Source of the DNA: an uncultured Bacteroidota bacterium
GTDB lineage: Bacteria; Bacteroidota; Bacteroidia; Chitinophagales; Chitinophagaceae
Assembly (NCBI GenBank): GCA_903839875.1
Contig: CAIMDZ010000013.1
Coordinates: 38,385-102,384, forward strand
DNA length: 64,000 nt
Direction: 5' to 3'
The notes beneath the pieces were generated by a model. The model saw nothing but the letters and a program-made list of their open reading frames with translations. It did not search any database and was not told the origin of the DNA. This document shows, piece after piece, positions 1 through 8,284 of this stretch. Made by a program: the position numbers and the translations under genes. The stretch's first letter is position 1. Each line of letters starts with the position of its first letter.

Positions 1-1829
1 TTTAGCTGAATCAGGTAGTCGCCGCGGTTAGGCTCGGTTATGAAGAAGCCCATCTGTGTGCCGGTTCTGCGGGAGTATGCTTCCACCTCAGGTATCTTTA
101 CGATCAGTTTTTCTACTTCCCGCAATATGCGGTCAGTTTCTTCCAGCGATGTGCCGGGAGGGGAACTGTAATCGAAAATAATACTGCCTTCGTCCATCTC
201 TGGCAGAAAACCTGTTTGTAACCTTGGCAAAATCAGAAGTATGGAAGCGATGAGGCAAAGAACAAAGACAATGCTGACGGCGGGTTTATGAATAAACCAA
301 TCAACCCATTTCCGGCGTTTTACATTATGCGTTACTTCCTGCTTTCTATTTGTTTTTCTATTCCTTGTAAATAGCAGGTAAAGAACCGGCAGGCATATCC
401 AGGTTACAAAGAAAGAACAAACAAGGGTGATGATCATGGTGTTAGTCATCACCTTAAAGTAGGCGCCTGCTACACCACTCATCCATACAAAGGGGAGAAA
501 GATAACGATGGTGCTAACAGATGATCCGATCATTGCCGGCAACAAATAACTGACAGCCTTTTGCAGCAAGGATGTTGTAGGCTCATCAGGGTTTTCTTCA
601 TGCGTTCTGTGAATTTGTTCTACTACTACAATAGCGTCGTCTATGATCAGGCCGATGGAGGCAGCAATTGCGCCAAGGGTCATTATATTGAAAGTATACC
701 CGGCGGCATAAAGAACAATCAGCGTCAGGCATAGGGTAACAGGTATGGTAATGAGGATTGTGGCGCTTGCTTTGAGCGAACGCAGAAAAATGATGGCAAC
801 AATTATTGCCAGTGCCAGGCCTATCCACAGGCTGTCTGTCACACTTTTTACTGAGTCGTTTACAAAGTCTGCCTGTATGTAATACGGTTTTATGGTAACT
901 TCTTTCGGCAGGATGCGCTTCAGATCTTCTATCCTCTTTTCTATTTTTTGCGAAACATCTACCAGGTTCGAATTGGGTTGTTTGATAACGGCAATCAACA
1001 ATCCTTCCCTGCCGTTCGCATTGATCTTTACATACTCCGTGCTTTCTGTTATCCGCACAGTGGCAATATCCTTCAGGTAAACAACACGCTTGCCGTCATT
1101 GCGTACTATGATGTTATTCAGGTCATCAATGGTATGCACCGCGGCATCTGTAACCGTTAGATACATGTAGTGATAATCAGAAAGGTACCCGTTCGACTTA
1201 AGCAGGTTAGTTTGCGCCATGGCCGCACTGACAGAATCAGGGGTTATCGAGAGACCGGTCATCTTTTGTTTGTCGAATGTGAGCCAGTATTCTTTCTGCT
1301 TGCCGCCGATGACGCGTATCTCAGATATTCCTTCGGTCTGTGATAAAAAGGGTTTAATAGTATAGTTGGCCAGTTGCCGCATTTCTATGGGCGACAAAGT
1401 GTTGCTTTCCAGTGTATAGCCCATAACTGGTAGTATGGAAGGATTCATTTTTTCCACTGTGATCTGTATGTCACCGGGCAATTGGTTTTTAATCTCCCCT
1501 ATCTTCGATTCTATCCTTTGCTGACCCAGGTCTATATTGGCATCCCAGTTCATGAATGCAGATATCTCGCAACTGCCGCGGCTGGTGGTGCTGCGAATCA
1601 TGTGAAGGTCAGGCACCTGTTTGATGGCTTGTTCCAACGGCTTGGTTACCGTTACCATCATTTTATTTACGGGCTGCAGACCTGCATCGGCAATAATCTT
1701 GATCTTTGGAAAAGTAATCTCCGGGAACAGGGAGGTTTGCAATTTGCTATACGCAAACATTCCCCCCAACACCAGGAATACCAGTACTACTGTAAGCGGG
1801 TTTTTATATGAAACGAAAAAGTTCTTCAT
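1..1829 (-). CDS. RND efflux transporter permease, C-terminus beyond the window
   Basis: This is the inner-membrane proton-driven pump of a tripartite RND efflux system. The reading frame is open from the ATG at 1829 to the left edge, so about 609 residues are visible of a family usually about 1,000 long. The N-terminus has one membrane helix followed by the LFPEITFPKI segment typical of the family. A long periplasmic part follows, then a cluster of membrane helices. Within these, the LIIDDAIVVVEQ stretch keeps the paired aspartates that carry protons in AcrB-type pumps. It is last in a minus-strand unit after the TolC-like and adaptor genes; the 82-bp gap before it holds a palindromic repeat. 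The substrate cannot be read from sequence: metal or drug efflux are both possible. Confidence 0.93.
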   Translation of the reverse strand, partial: MKNFFVSYKNPLTVVLVFLVLGGMFAYSKLQTSLFPEITFPKIKIIADAGLQPVNKMMVTVTKPLEQAIKQVPDLHMIRSTTSRGSCEISAFMNWDANIDLGQQRIESKIGEIKNQLPGDIQITVEKMNPSILPVMGYTLESNTLSPIEMRQLANYTIKPFLSQTEGISEIRVIGGKQKEYWLTFDKQKMTGLSITPDSVSAAMAQTNLLKSNGYLSDYHYMYLTVTDAAVHTIDDLNNIIVRNDGKRVVYLKDIATVRITESTEYVKINANGREGLLIAVIKQPNSNLVDVSQKIEKRIEDLKRILPKEVTIKPYYIQADFVNDSVKSVTDSLWIGLALAIIVAIIFLRSLKASATILITIPVTLCLTLIVLYAAGYTFNIMTLGAIAASIGLIIDDAIVVVEQIHRTHEENPDEPTTSLLQKAVSYLLPAMIGSSVSTIVIFLPFVWMSGVAGAYFKVMTNTMIITLVCSFFVTWICLPVLYLLFTRNRKTNRKQEVTHNVKRRKWVDWFIHKPAVSIVFVLCLIASILLILPRLQTGFLPEMDEGSIIFDYSSPPGTSLEETDRILREVEKLIVKIPEVEAYSRRTGTQMGFFITEPNRGDYLIQL

Positions 1830-1849
1830 TGCATGCGGCCGGAATTGGT

Positions 1850-1865
1850 CCCGATAGCTATCGGG
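1850..1865. repeat. Perfect 16-bp palindrome CCCGATAGCTATCGGG
   Basis: The same palindrome occurs at 38490-38505, and related CCCGAT...ATCGGG hairpins occur near 21720, 31579 and 48563. Here it lies between the adaptor and pump genes of the efflux unit, where it could form an RNA hairpin affecting downstream expression. Confidence 0.8.
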
Positions 1866-1911
1866 AGTAATTGGTAATTTGGATTGTTTGAAATTTTCAT
1901 TTTTATTTCTT

Positions 1912-2853
1912 TCATTCAGTTACTTTCACCTTTGCCGTATCAGGTAATCCAAAATTCCCGGTCAGTAAAATCCTGTCTCCGTTCTTAAACTTCGGTTCTG
2001 TTATTTCTACCCTGTCCTTTGTTTCCAGCCCTTTCTTTATCAGCACTTTCACAGCTGTTGTAGAATCTGTCAGTTGCATCACCCAAAAACTGCTCTGCAC
2101 ATCATTTGTGAGCACGGCAGATTTAGGTACAGATACCGCATCCTGCTTATTGCTTTTTACTATGCTTACTTTAGCAATCAGGTTCTCCGGTATTTTGTTT
2201 GCGCCCGATACTTTTATCACTATGCCCTGTGTCTGAGCCGCGGGATCTACGCTGGGCATGGTTGCGCTGACCGTTCCTTTTAATTTGGTGCCGTCGGGTA
2301 ACAACAGGTCTACAGTGTTGTTGGCAGCCATGTATTGTTTCAGTTCGTACGGCAGGTTCATTAAAAATGCAAAACTGCTTTCATCACTGATCACTGCCAG
2401 TTGCTCGCCGTCCTGCACATAATCACCCGCCTGGTGATTGAGCTGCGTCACATATCCCGATGCGCTTGCCTTCACCACATTAATACCGGAAAACCTGAAT
2501 GATGGATCCAGTTTGTTTACTGAGTTGTTGATGGTCCTTGCTTCTTTTGTGATCAGCGTAAATAAAGTTTGTCCTGCATTTACATACTTACCCGGCTGCG
2601 CATTCATTGTTTGTATGTACCCGTTCACGTTTGCCTTTACATAATTTTTTTGCAGGAATGTAGCCGTCGCGTTCAGGTCAATCGTTTCCTTCAACGGCGA
2701 AGCGCTGATGGTCGTTACCGTCACAGGAGTACCTTCAACAGTTATTTTTTCCTCAGTGGTTACTTTCTTTTCAGCGCTATGGCAGCCGACTATACAAAGT
2801 GCAAGGATCAACGCCAGTGCCGCTATTTTATATAATTGATACATACCCTTCAT
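1912..2853 (-). CDS. Efflux RND periplasmic adaptor (membrane-fusion lipoprotein)
   Basis: This 313-residue adaptor links the inner-membrane pump to the outer-membrane channel. The N-terminus is a lipoprotein signal with lipobox IVGC, so it should be anchored by lipid. Two biotinyl-lipoyl-like half motifs are visible, around residues 73-105 (VKANVNGYI) and 128-155 (VKASASGYV). The segment between them is short, so the usual coiled-coil hairpin is much reduced. A beta-barrel domain and a membrane-proximal domain follow. The stop of the upstream TolC-like gene directly abuts this start, so translation is probably coupled. It belongs to the HlyD/AcrA-like family; the substrate is unknown. Confidence 0.9.
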   Translation of the reverse strand: MKGMYQLYKIAALALILALCIVGCHSAEKKVTTEEKITVEGTPVTVTTISASPLKETIDLNATATFLQKNYVKANVNGYIQTMNAQPGKYVNAGQTLFTLITKEARTINNSVNKLDPSFRFSGINVVKASASGYVTQLNHQAGDYVQDGEQLAVISDESSFAFLMNLPYELKQYMAANNTVDLLLPDGTKLKGTVSATMPSVDPAAQTQGIVIKVSGANKIPENLIAKVSIVKSNKQDAVSVPKSAVLTNDVQSSFWVMQLTDSTTAVKVLIKKGLETKDRVEITEPKFKNGDRILLTGNFGLPDTAKVKVTE

Positions 2854-4128
2854 TTATCGGTTCCAGTAATTTATTTGGTTAATGATCTGCATACGACTGA
2901 TATTATTTTGGGTCAGCAGGTTTTTAGCTGTCAGGTAAGTATTTATAGCAATTACCAGGTCTGATATTTTCGCATCGCCTGTTTCCAGCAATTTTCCATT
3001 CACATCTATCAGGCCCCTGGAATACTTAATCTGATCGAGAATATCAGCAGTCAGTGATTCGGTTCCTGAAAGCTGCTGGCGGAGCATAGCAATCTGCTGG
3101 TCGTATTGTCTCTTAAAGAAATCCCTGTAATTGTCGTTCGTGTTTTCAAGCAGCTTTACCTTATGCTGCAGCATGTTGCGCTGGTGCCCGTCATAAATTG
3201 GCACATTCAGATTGACCCCAAAACTAAATCCGAAATTCTTATACGCCTGGTAAAGAAATGATGAGCTGAATCCCGCATTGGCAAAGGCATTTAGTTTGGG
3301 GTGGTAGCTGTAGTTGATCAGCTCAATCTGGTTGGCCAGCATCTGACTGTCTGTTTTATACCGCAGAAAAAATACCGATGAATTAACGTCGGGTAATTGC
3401 TGCATATAAATTGCCGGCGAATCCAGCGTGGCGGATGATGTGTCGAAAATGCCGCACAAATAACAGAGCTGGGCATAGTCGTTCCGGAACTGGATAAGTA
3501 ATTGTTTTAGTTGAATTTCCTGCTGCTTCATTGTCACTAAGAAAGTCAGGTAGTCTGTTTGTTTGTAGGTATTACCCCGTGTGAGTTTTTTTAAGATTGA
3601 CTCCTGGTTACTGAGGAGCTCATTTACTTCATTATAAAAAGTCACCTGCTGCAAATCGCTGAAGGCTGTGATATATTGTGCAGTTACAGACCGCTTGAGT
3701 TCCTGCTCCGACATTTTTTTTGCGCTGTAAACAGAATCACTAACTAATCGAATGCCGCGGTACTGTGTATTAATGTTTTTTTTGCTCACGAACGCCTGGT
3801 TCACATTTACCAGTTCATTGAACGACCCAATATTTGTGAGCGCCTGATCATACCCCCATCCGTTTATTACCGGGGCATAGGCATTATTACTGGTTCCGGT
3901 TACCTGTGCCCGGTAAGTTGCCCTGAGCCGCTGGCTATCTATTGAGTTGGAAACAACCTGGTTCTGGTAGTCTTTTAATAAAGGGCTGTTTTCAAGTGCG
4001 GCACTCAGATAAAAGTCGAGGTTCCTGTTTTGGGCATGGCAAACACTATTCAACAGGAACAGGACGGTTAATGCCGCCCATTTCCAGTTAATCAGTTTTT
4101 CAAACTCCTGACTACCATGAAGTTTCAT
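2854..4128 (-). CDS. TolC-family outer-membrane efflux protein
   Basis: This 424-residue protein should form the outer-membrane channel of the efflux system. It has a signal peptide ending in CHAQ, then long amphipathic helical stretches rich in Gln, Asn and Leu, as in TolC/OEP proteins. The duplicated helical layout is visible (starts near YLSAALENSPLL and again in the second half). An upstream TTG would add seven residues, but the ATG at 4128 gives a cleaner signal peptide. It sits between the sensor kinase (40-bp gap) and the adaptor (no gap). Length fits the family. Confidence 0.88.
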   Translation of the reverse strand: MKLHGSQEFEKLINWKWAALTVLFLLNSVCHAQNRNLDFYLSAALENSPLLKDYQNQVVSNSIDSQRLRATYRAQVTGTSNNAYAPVINGWGYDQALTNIGSFNELVNVNQAFVSKKNINTQYRGIRLVSDSVYSAKKMSEQELKRSVTAQYITAFSDLQQVTFYNEVNELLSNQESILKKLTRGNTYKQTDYLTFLVTMKQQEIQLKQLLIQFRNDYAQLCYLCGIFDTSSATLDSPAIYMQQLPDVNSSVFFLRYKTDSQMLANQIELINYSYHPKLNAFANAGFSSSFLYQAYKNFGFSFGVNLNVPIYDGHQRNMLQHKVKLLENTNDNYRDFFKRQYDQQIAMLRQQLSGTESLTADILDQIKYSRGLIDVNGKLLETGDAKISDLVIAINTYLTAKNLLTQNNISRMQIINQINYWNR

Positions 4129-4168
4129 GACTACAAAGGAATAACCCAATTCTGAATAAATTCAGAAG

Positions 4169-5431
4169 TTACCCGCGATTAAAGTGTATTGTAAAATCGT
4201 GCCTGCTGTTGACATATTGGTATTCAATAGTATAATCTGCCAGGTCGCATATTTGTTTAACGATGGATAAACCAAGCCCTGTACCGTCTTCAGAGTTTTG
4301 TCCGCGGTAAAATCGTTTGAAAAGATTCTTTGCATCCAACTGACCTGTTTCTGATGTGTTTGTTATACTCAAATTGTTGTGAGTAAGACAGATTTCAATG
4401 CCACCGCCCGCTTTATTGTACCGTATAGCGTTGTTTAATAAGTTATTAATAAGTATTTCTGCCAGGTGGTGATGAAACTTTATGGTTACATGATCAATCT
4501 GAAGGGAGAAATTCAGGTTCAGGCTTTCAGCCATTTCTGAATACTCAGCGCATTTATCCCTGATAATGTTATCCAGCCGGAGTTCTTCATTCAACTGGAA
4601 TTGTCTGTTTTCTACTTTTGTCAGTAACAGTAATGATTGATGCAACCGCGACAATCGTTGCACCGCTTTTTCGATATCAACGATATGCTGTGCATTTTTT
4701 TCCAGCACAGTTTCATTTTGAATTAATGTATCCAGTTTCGTACGTATCACCGCAAGGGGCGTTTGCATTTCATGTGCGGCCTGTCCGGTGAAATTCTTTA
4801 GTGAACCGTAATCCTTTTGAATCCTTTCGGTCATTTCATTGATGCTCTGGTTCAGTAAAGAAAATTCGTCAATTTCAGAATTTTCCAATTTCAAATCAGA
4901 TTGGTCGGCCAGGTGGTAGTTCTTTACTTGGTCAATAGTCAGATAAAAAGGTTTCCACAGCCTGCGTATCACAGTTCTGTTGATCAGATATCCAACCAGC
5001 AATATTATGGCAATCATTGCAATTGTAACCCCAATGATCACCTGCAACAGTGCTTCTGTTTCCTCTAGCGGTTTATCAACTAGTACTGTATAATGTTTAT
5101 CGCCCGCCTTCACAACGAATTGCAACTCCCTGTAATTCTCTTCTTCCTTTTCGTGCTTCTTTTTAAGTGTCAGGAATTCATTTTTGATCTTAATTTCATC
5201 GCCCTTGTTTGCGTTGAATTGGATATATTGATCTTTGGTGGGGGTTATCTCAGGTAGTGCATCATGCTTGTTTACAAACGATACAATCTCCTGCTGTTCG
5301 GTTTTCAGTGATTCATCCAACTGGCGAAGGAGTATGTAATTAATAAGAAAATAAAAGGCGCAACTGCCAACCACAAATGTTAATATGGTGGCAGTTATAT
5401 TTAGCCGGTTATATTTATCAAACAGTTTCAA
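4169..5431 (-). CDS. Sensor histidine kinase
   Basis: This 420-residue membrane kinase is the sensor of the two-component pair with the preceding regulator. Membrane helices lie near residues 12-35 and 129-150, enclosing a periplasmic sensor of about 95 residues rich in Lys and Glu. The phospho-acceptor His220 is in AAHEMQTPLAVIR. The N box reads NNLLNNAIRYN and the G box DGTGLGLSIVKQ. The start is a TTG that shares TTGA with the regulator's TGA stop, which implies translational coupling; the sequence KLFDKYNRLNIT right after it is typical of kinase N-termini, so I keep the TTG. It probably controls the efflux genes directly downstream. Confidence 0.93.
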   Translation of the reverse strand: MKLFDKYNRLNITATILTFVVGSCAFYFLINYILLRQLDESLKTEQQEIVSFVNKHDALPEITPTKDQYIQFNANKGDEIKIKNEFLTLKKKHEKEEENYRELQFVVKAGDKHYTVLVDKPLEETEALLQVIIGVTIAMIAIILLVGYLINRTVIRRLWKPFYLTIDQVKNYHLADQSDLKLENSEIDEFSLLNQSINEMTERIQKDYGSLKNFTGQAAHEMQTPLAVIRTKLDTLIQNETVLEKNAQHIVDIEKAVQRLSRLHQSLLLLTKVENRQFQLNEELRLDNIIRDKCAEYSEMAESLNLNFSLQIDHVTIKFHHHLAEILINNLLNNAIRYNKAGGGIEICLTHNNLSITNTSETGQLDAKNLFKRFYRGQNSEDGTGLGLSIVKQICDLADYTIEYQYVNSRHDFTIHFNRG

Positions 5432-6105
5432 CGTAATGCGAATTTATAACCCATACCATAAACACTTTGAATGTAGTCGCCAGCCCCGGCGGCCAATAAT
5501 TTCTTCCTGAGGTTTTTTATGTGTGCATAGATGAAATCGTAATTGTCGGCCATATCCATATCGTCGCCCCACAGGTGTTCGGCAATTGTATTTTTAGATA
5601 GCACCCTGTTCTTATTGATTATAAAGTACAGCAGCAATTCATACTCCTTTCTGGTAAGAACTATTGGAGTTTTATTTATGCTAACAGTCCGTGCCTGAAC
5701 ATCAATACCTATTTCTTCAAAAATAAGCTGGTTGCTGCCTTGTAAATTCTTGCGCCTGATAATAGCCGCGATGCGCACACTTAATTCTGATAAATGAAAT
5801 GGCTTGGTCAGGTAGTCGTCAGCGCCAAGGCTGATGCCTTTTATTTTATCGTCCAGTTCATTTTTCGCAGAGATAATGATGACCCCATCTGTTTTATTTG
5901 CTTTCTTCAATGCTTCCAGCAACTGTAGCCCATTTCCACCCGGCAGCATCAGGTCCAGTACAATACAATCGTATTGATACAGTTCTATTTTTTCAAGTGC
6001 ATCTTTAAAATTATTTACTGATTCGCACAGGTACTGCTGCGAGGAGAGATAATCAGCCATACTCTTGTTCAAAGCCGGCTCATCCTCTACGATCAGTATT
6101 TTCAT
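5428..6105 (-). CDS. OmpR-type response regulator
   Basis: This 225-residue DNA-binding regulator has an N-terminal receiver domain with acidic pocket VEDEP, phospho-acceptor Asp51 in VLDLMLPGG, and the conserved Ser/Lys pair in IIISAKN. The C-terminal winged helix follows (LTRKEYELLLYFI, then VYGMGYKF at the end). Length and order match the OmpR/PhoB class. It overlaps the kinase by four bases and follows the YncE-like gene by 13 bp, so all are probably co-transcribed. The likely targets are the operon itself and perhaps other efflux genes. Confidence 0.95.
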   Translation of the reverse strand: MKILIVEDEPALNKSMADYLSSQQYLCESVNNFKDALEKIELYQYDCIVLDLMLPGGNGLQLLEALKKANKTDGVIIISAKNELDDKIKGISLGADDYLTKPFHLSELSVRIAAIIRRKNLQGSNQLIFEEIGIDVQARTVSINKTPIVLTRKEYELLLYFIINKNRVLSKNTIAEHLWGDDMDMADNYDFIYAHIKNLRKKLLAAGAGDYIQSVYGMGYKFALR

Positions 6106-6118
6106 TGCATAGATTTAA

Positions 6119-7123
6119 TTATTTCCCCACCACCAGCACTTTGAATGTCCCCGGCAAAGTGCTGCGCCTCCTCTGTCCTGCCGGTGGCGGTTCGGTTGAA
6201 TACTCCGCAGTTGGTAAATACACCAGGTGTGTCTTTTCATCTACCGCCAGTGTCCTAGCTCCTTTTTGAGTAGGTGCATTTTCAACTACTGCAAATTCAT
6301 TAGCGCTTTTTTCTTTAATAACGGTAAGGTTTCCTTCACCGTTAGAGCTGAATATGGTCTTTGTACCTGGGTCGAATGCAACACCGTCGCAGCCATCACC
6401 TATCGGCAATTCTTTCACTACTTTTCCATTTTCCGCATTCATCACAATCAATAATTTATTTCCACAACCCGCAAATAAGCGTTTTGTCTTAGTATCAATA
6501 GCCAGGCCCGATGGCTCTTCACCTTTCCCCACTTTCCAATTGTGTTCCACTGTGTAAGTCCTGGTGTTCAAAACGGCGATCTCATTTTTATCTTCTATAT
6601 TAATGTAAATCTTTCCTGCATAATCCGATACCGCAGTTTCAGGTTTCCCGCCCAGGGCTATGGTTTTAATTACTGAATTACTTGCAGGATCAATTACGGA
6701 AAGGTCTTTGGTGCGACCGTTGCATACATAAACTTTCTTAGTAAACGGGTCGTACATAATAGCATCCGGATTTTCACCGGTTTTTATTTGCGCCGTTACA
6801 GCATTTGTCTTTATGTCAAAAACAGTTACCGTGTTCAATCTGCCATTGCTGGTAAATCCTTTATGAAATTCGGGTGCAAAAGCGATGCCGTGTACACCTT
6901 CGGTATTTGGTATCACACCAGTTGAGTCGCCGGAATTTTTATTGATGATGTTTACCTGCATGCCATGTGATACGTAAATATTATCATTCACCGGGCTAAC
7001 TGCAATATAATCCCAGCCACCGCTACTTTTTATGGGGAATGTTTTGAGTACATGATAGCCTTGTGCAAATCCACTGTTGCCGATCGCCATTGACAGAAAA
7101 AAAAACTTTGTTACTGTTTTCAT
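6119..7123 (-). CDS. YncE-family periplasmic beta-propeller protein
   Basis: This 334-residue secreted protein has a signal peptide (cleaved near GFAQG) and repeated YVTN-type blades. Examples are VYVCNGRTKDLSVID, KIYINIEDKNEIAVL and the NTEGVHGIAFAPE turn. The family forms seven-bladed propellers in the periplasm; most members have no proven activity. The C-terminal blade carries an unusual PPPAGQRRR stretch. Its place between a PepSY-like protein and the two-component genes suggests a role in sensing or handling the efflux substrate, but this is inference. Confidence 0.85.
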   Translation of the reverse strand: MKTVTKFFFLSMAIGNSGFAQGYHVLKTFPIKSSGGWDYIAVSPVNDNIYVSHGMQVNIINKNSGDSTGVIPNTEGVHGIAFAPEFHKGFTSNGRLNTVTVFDIKTNAVTAQIKTGENPDAIMYDPFTKKVYVCNGRTKDLSVIDPASNSVIKTIALGGKPETAVSDYAGKIYINIEDKNEIAVLNTRTYTVEHNWKVGKGEEPSGLAIDTKTKRLFAGCGNKLLIVMNAENGKVVKELPIGDGCDGVAFDPGTKTIFSSNGEGNLTVIKEKSANEFAVVENAPTQKGARTLAVDEKTHLVYLPTAEYSTEPPPAGQRRRSTLPGTFKVLVVGK

Positions 7124-7145
7124 ATTCGGGATTCGTTTTTAAGGA

Positions 7146-7571
7146 TCAATCTTTTTCAATTTTTAAGAATTTACCTTCCGCATCAAAGATGTAATCCTTT
7201 CTTTTTATCCTTGCTTCATAGTTGGTTTCTCCGTTTGCTTTTTTTATTACAGAAGCTGCATGAACGAGATTGCCTTTGCAGTTTTTTTCGATATAGGTAT
7301 TTGCTGCTGCGGGCAAAGCCTTCGTGCTTATAGTTTTTTCAGTTTCCAGCCATGTCCCGTTTTTGTCATAGGTCGCTGATACCTTCTGGCCATCCTGCTT
7401 GAAGGTGATCTCGTAATTACCATGTTCCTTTTCCCAGTTTCCGTCTTTTATTTCCGGAAAATTATCGTGGAAGGTTTTCTTTACAGCCGCAGGAACTTTT
7501 TCATGATCCGTTTTATGAGCGAATGAAGGCGTTATTGCAAACATCAAAGCAACCAGAAGTAGTTTTTTCAT
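7146..7571 (-). CDS. PepSY-like secreted protein
   Basis: This 141-residue exported protein starts with a clear signal peptide (LLLVALMFAITPSFA). It then shows two tandem PepSY-like or beta-lactamase-inhibitor-like repeats. The first contains VKKTFHDNFPEI and YDKNGTWLETE; the second contains YIEKNCKGNLVHAASVIK and FDAEGKFLKIE. Such proteins are common in Bacteroidota next to two-component systems and are thought to bind or chaperone periplasmic targets. It is the first gene of the efflux unit, 22 bp ahead of the YncE-like gene, with its own upstream region facing a toxin-antitoxin pair. Confidence 0.8.
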   Translation of the reverse strand: MKKLLLVALMFAITPSFAHKTDHEKVPAAVKKTFHDNFPEIKDGNWEKEHGNYEITFKQDGQKVSATYDKNGTWLETEKTISTKALPAAANTYIEKNCKGNLVHAASVIKKANGETNYEARIKRKDYIFDAEGKFLKIEKD

Positions 7572-7732
7572 ATAGCTATTATTTTACCGGCAGGAAATAT
7601 ACAGCAAATGTGGGGAATAATTCTGTAGGGAAGTTGAATAAATAGGCTATGGTTCTAAATTAATGCATGTACCGTCTGTGTGTTATTGCTGCCATCACCA
7701 AAAATCATTAAATTTACAGAAAGAATTTTTGT

Positions 7733-7984
7733 ATGACTTCTACAGAAATATTAAGAAAGCAGGCTATTGAATATATTAAGAAAGCTGACGAAAACTCGCT
7801 GCGTAGGGTAAACGCGATACTTGAAATAGACCAAAACAGCAATGAATGGTGGAAGGATAAAGAATTTGTGGACGAATTAGACCGGATGGACGCTGCTTTG
7901 GAGTCGGGCGAAGAAAAAGGATTGACTATAGACGATATAGAAACTTCAATTGAAACCCGAAGGAAGGAATTGTATGGGGCTTAA
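7733..7984 (+). CDS. Antitoxin-like protein of a RelE/ParE-type module
   Basis: This 83-residue acidic protein is largely helical, with a C-terminal half rich in Asp and Glu (ELDRMDAALESGEEKGL, then a DDIETSIETRRKELY tail). That tail resembles antitoxins that wrap around RelE/ParE toxins. It overlaps the next gene by 11 bp, the usual antitoxin-first order. I see no clear DNA-binding domain at the N-terminus, so autoregulation is uncertain. The function is inferred from the partner. Confidence 0.75.
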   Translation: MTSTEILRKQAIEYIKKADENSLRRVNAILEIDQNSNEWWKDKEFVDELDRMDAALESGEEKGLTIDDIETSIETRRKELYGA

Positions 7985-8282
7985 ATCCGGATATACAAGC
8001 GTCTATACTACAAGGGCTGAAACAGACCTGGTTGATTCTTTTGCATGGTATGAAATGCAGCGAAAAGGGTTGGGCCGCCAGTTTGTAGATTCTGTGAAAA
8101 GCTCGATTGCAGCTCTTGAGCAAAATCCGGAAATATGCGCCGTTAAAAATAAATCGTACAGTGAGGCAGTTGTGCCAATATTCCCTTACGTGGTCGTTTA
8201 CCGCGTAAACAAAAGAAAAAAAATCGTACGGATTTTCAGAGTGTTTCACACGTCACAAAATCCCAAAAAGAAATACGGATAG
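7974..8282 (+). CDS. RelE/ParE-type toxin
   Basis: This 102-residue protein has the ParE/RelE pattern: an N-terminal helical hairpin (TTRAETDLVDSFAWYEMQRKGLG) followed by beta strands ending in VPIFPYVVVYRVNKRKKIVRIFRVFHT. Family members poison gyrase or cleave mRNA; the sequence alone does not decide which. I choose the ATG at 7974, which has an AGGAAGG stretch ahead of it and overlaps the antitoxin's end, over the TTG at 7950. It converges with recJ, whose stop is 2 bp away. Confidence 0.85.
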   Translation: MGLKSGYTSVYTTRAETDLVDSFAWYEMQRKGLGRQFVDSVKSSIAALEQNPEICAVKNKSYSEAVVPIFPYVVVYRVNKRKKIVRIFRVFHTSQNPKKKYG

Positions 8283-8284
8283 CA

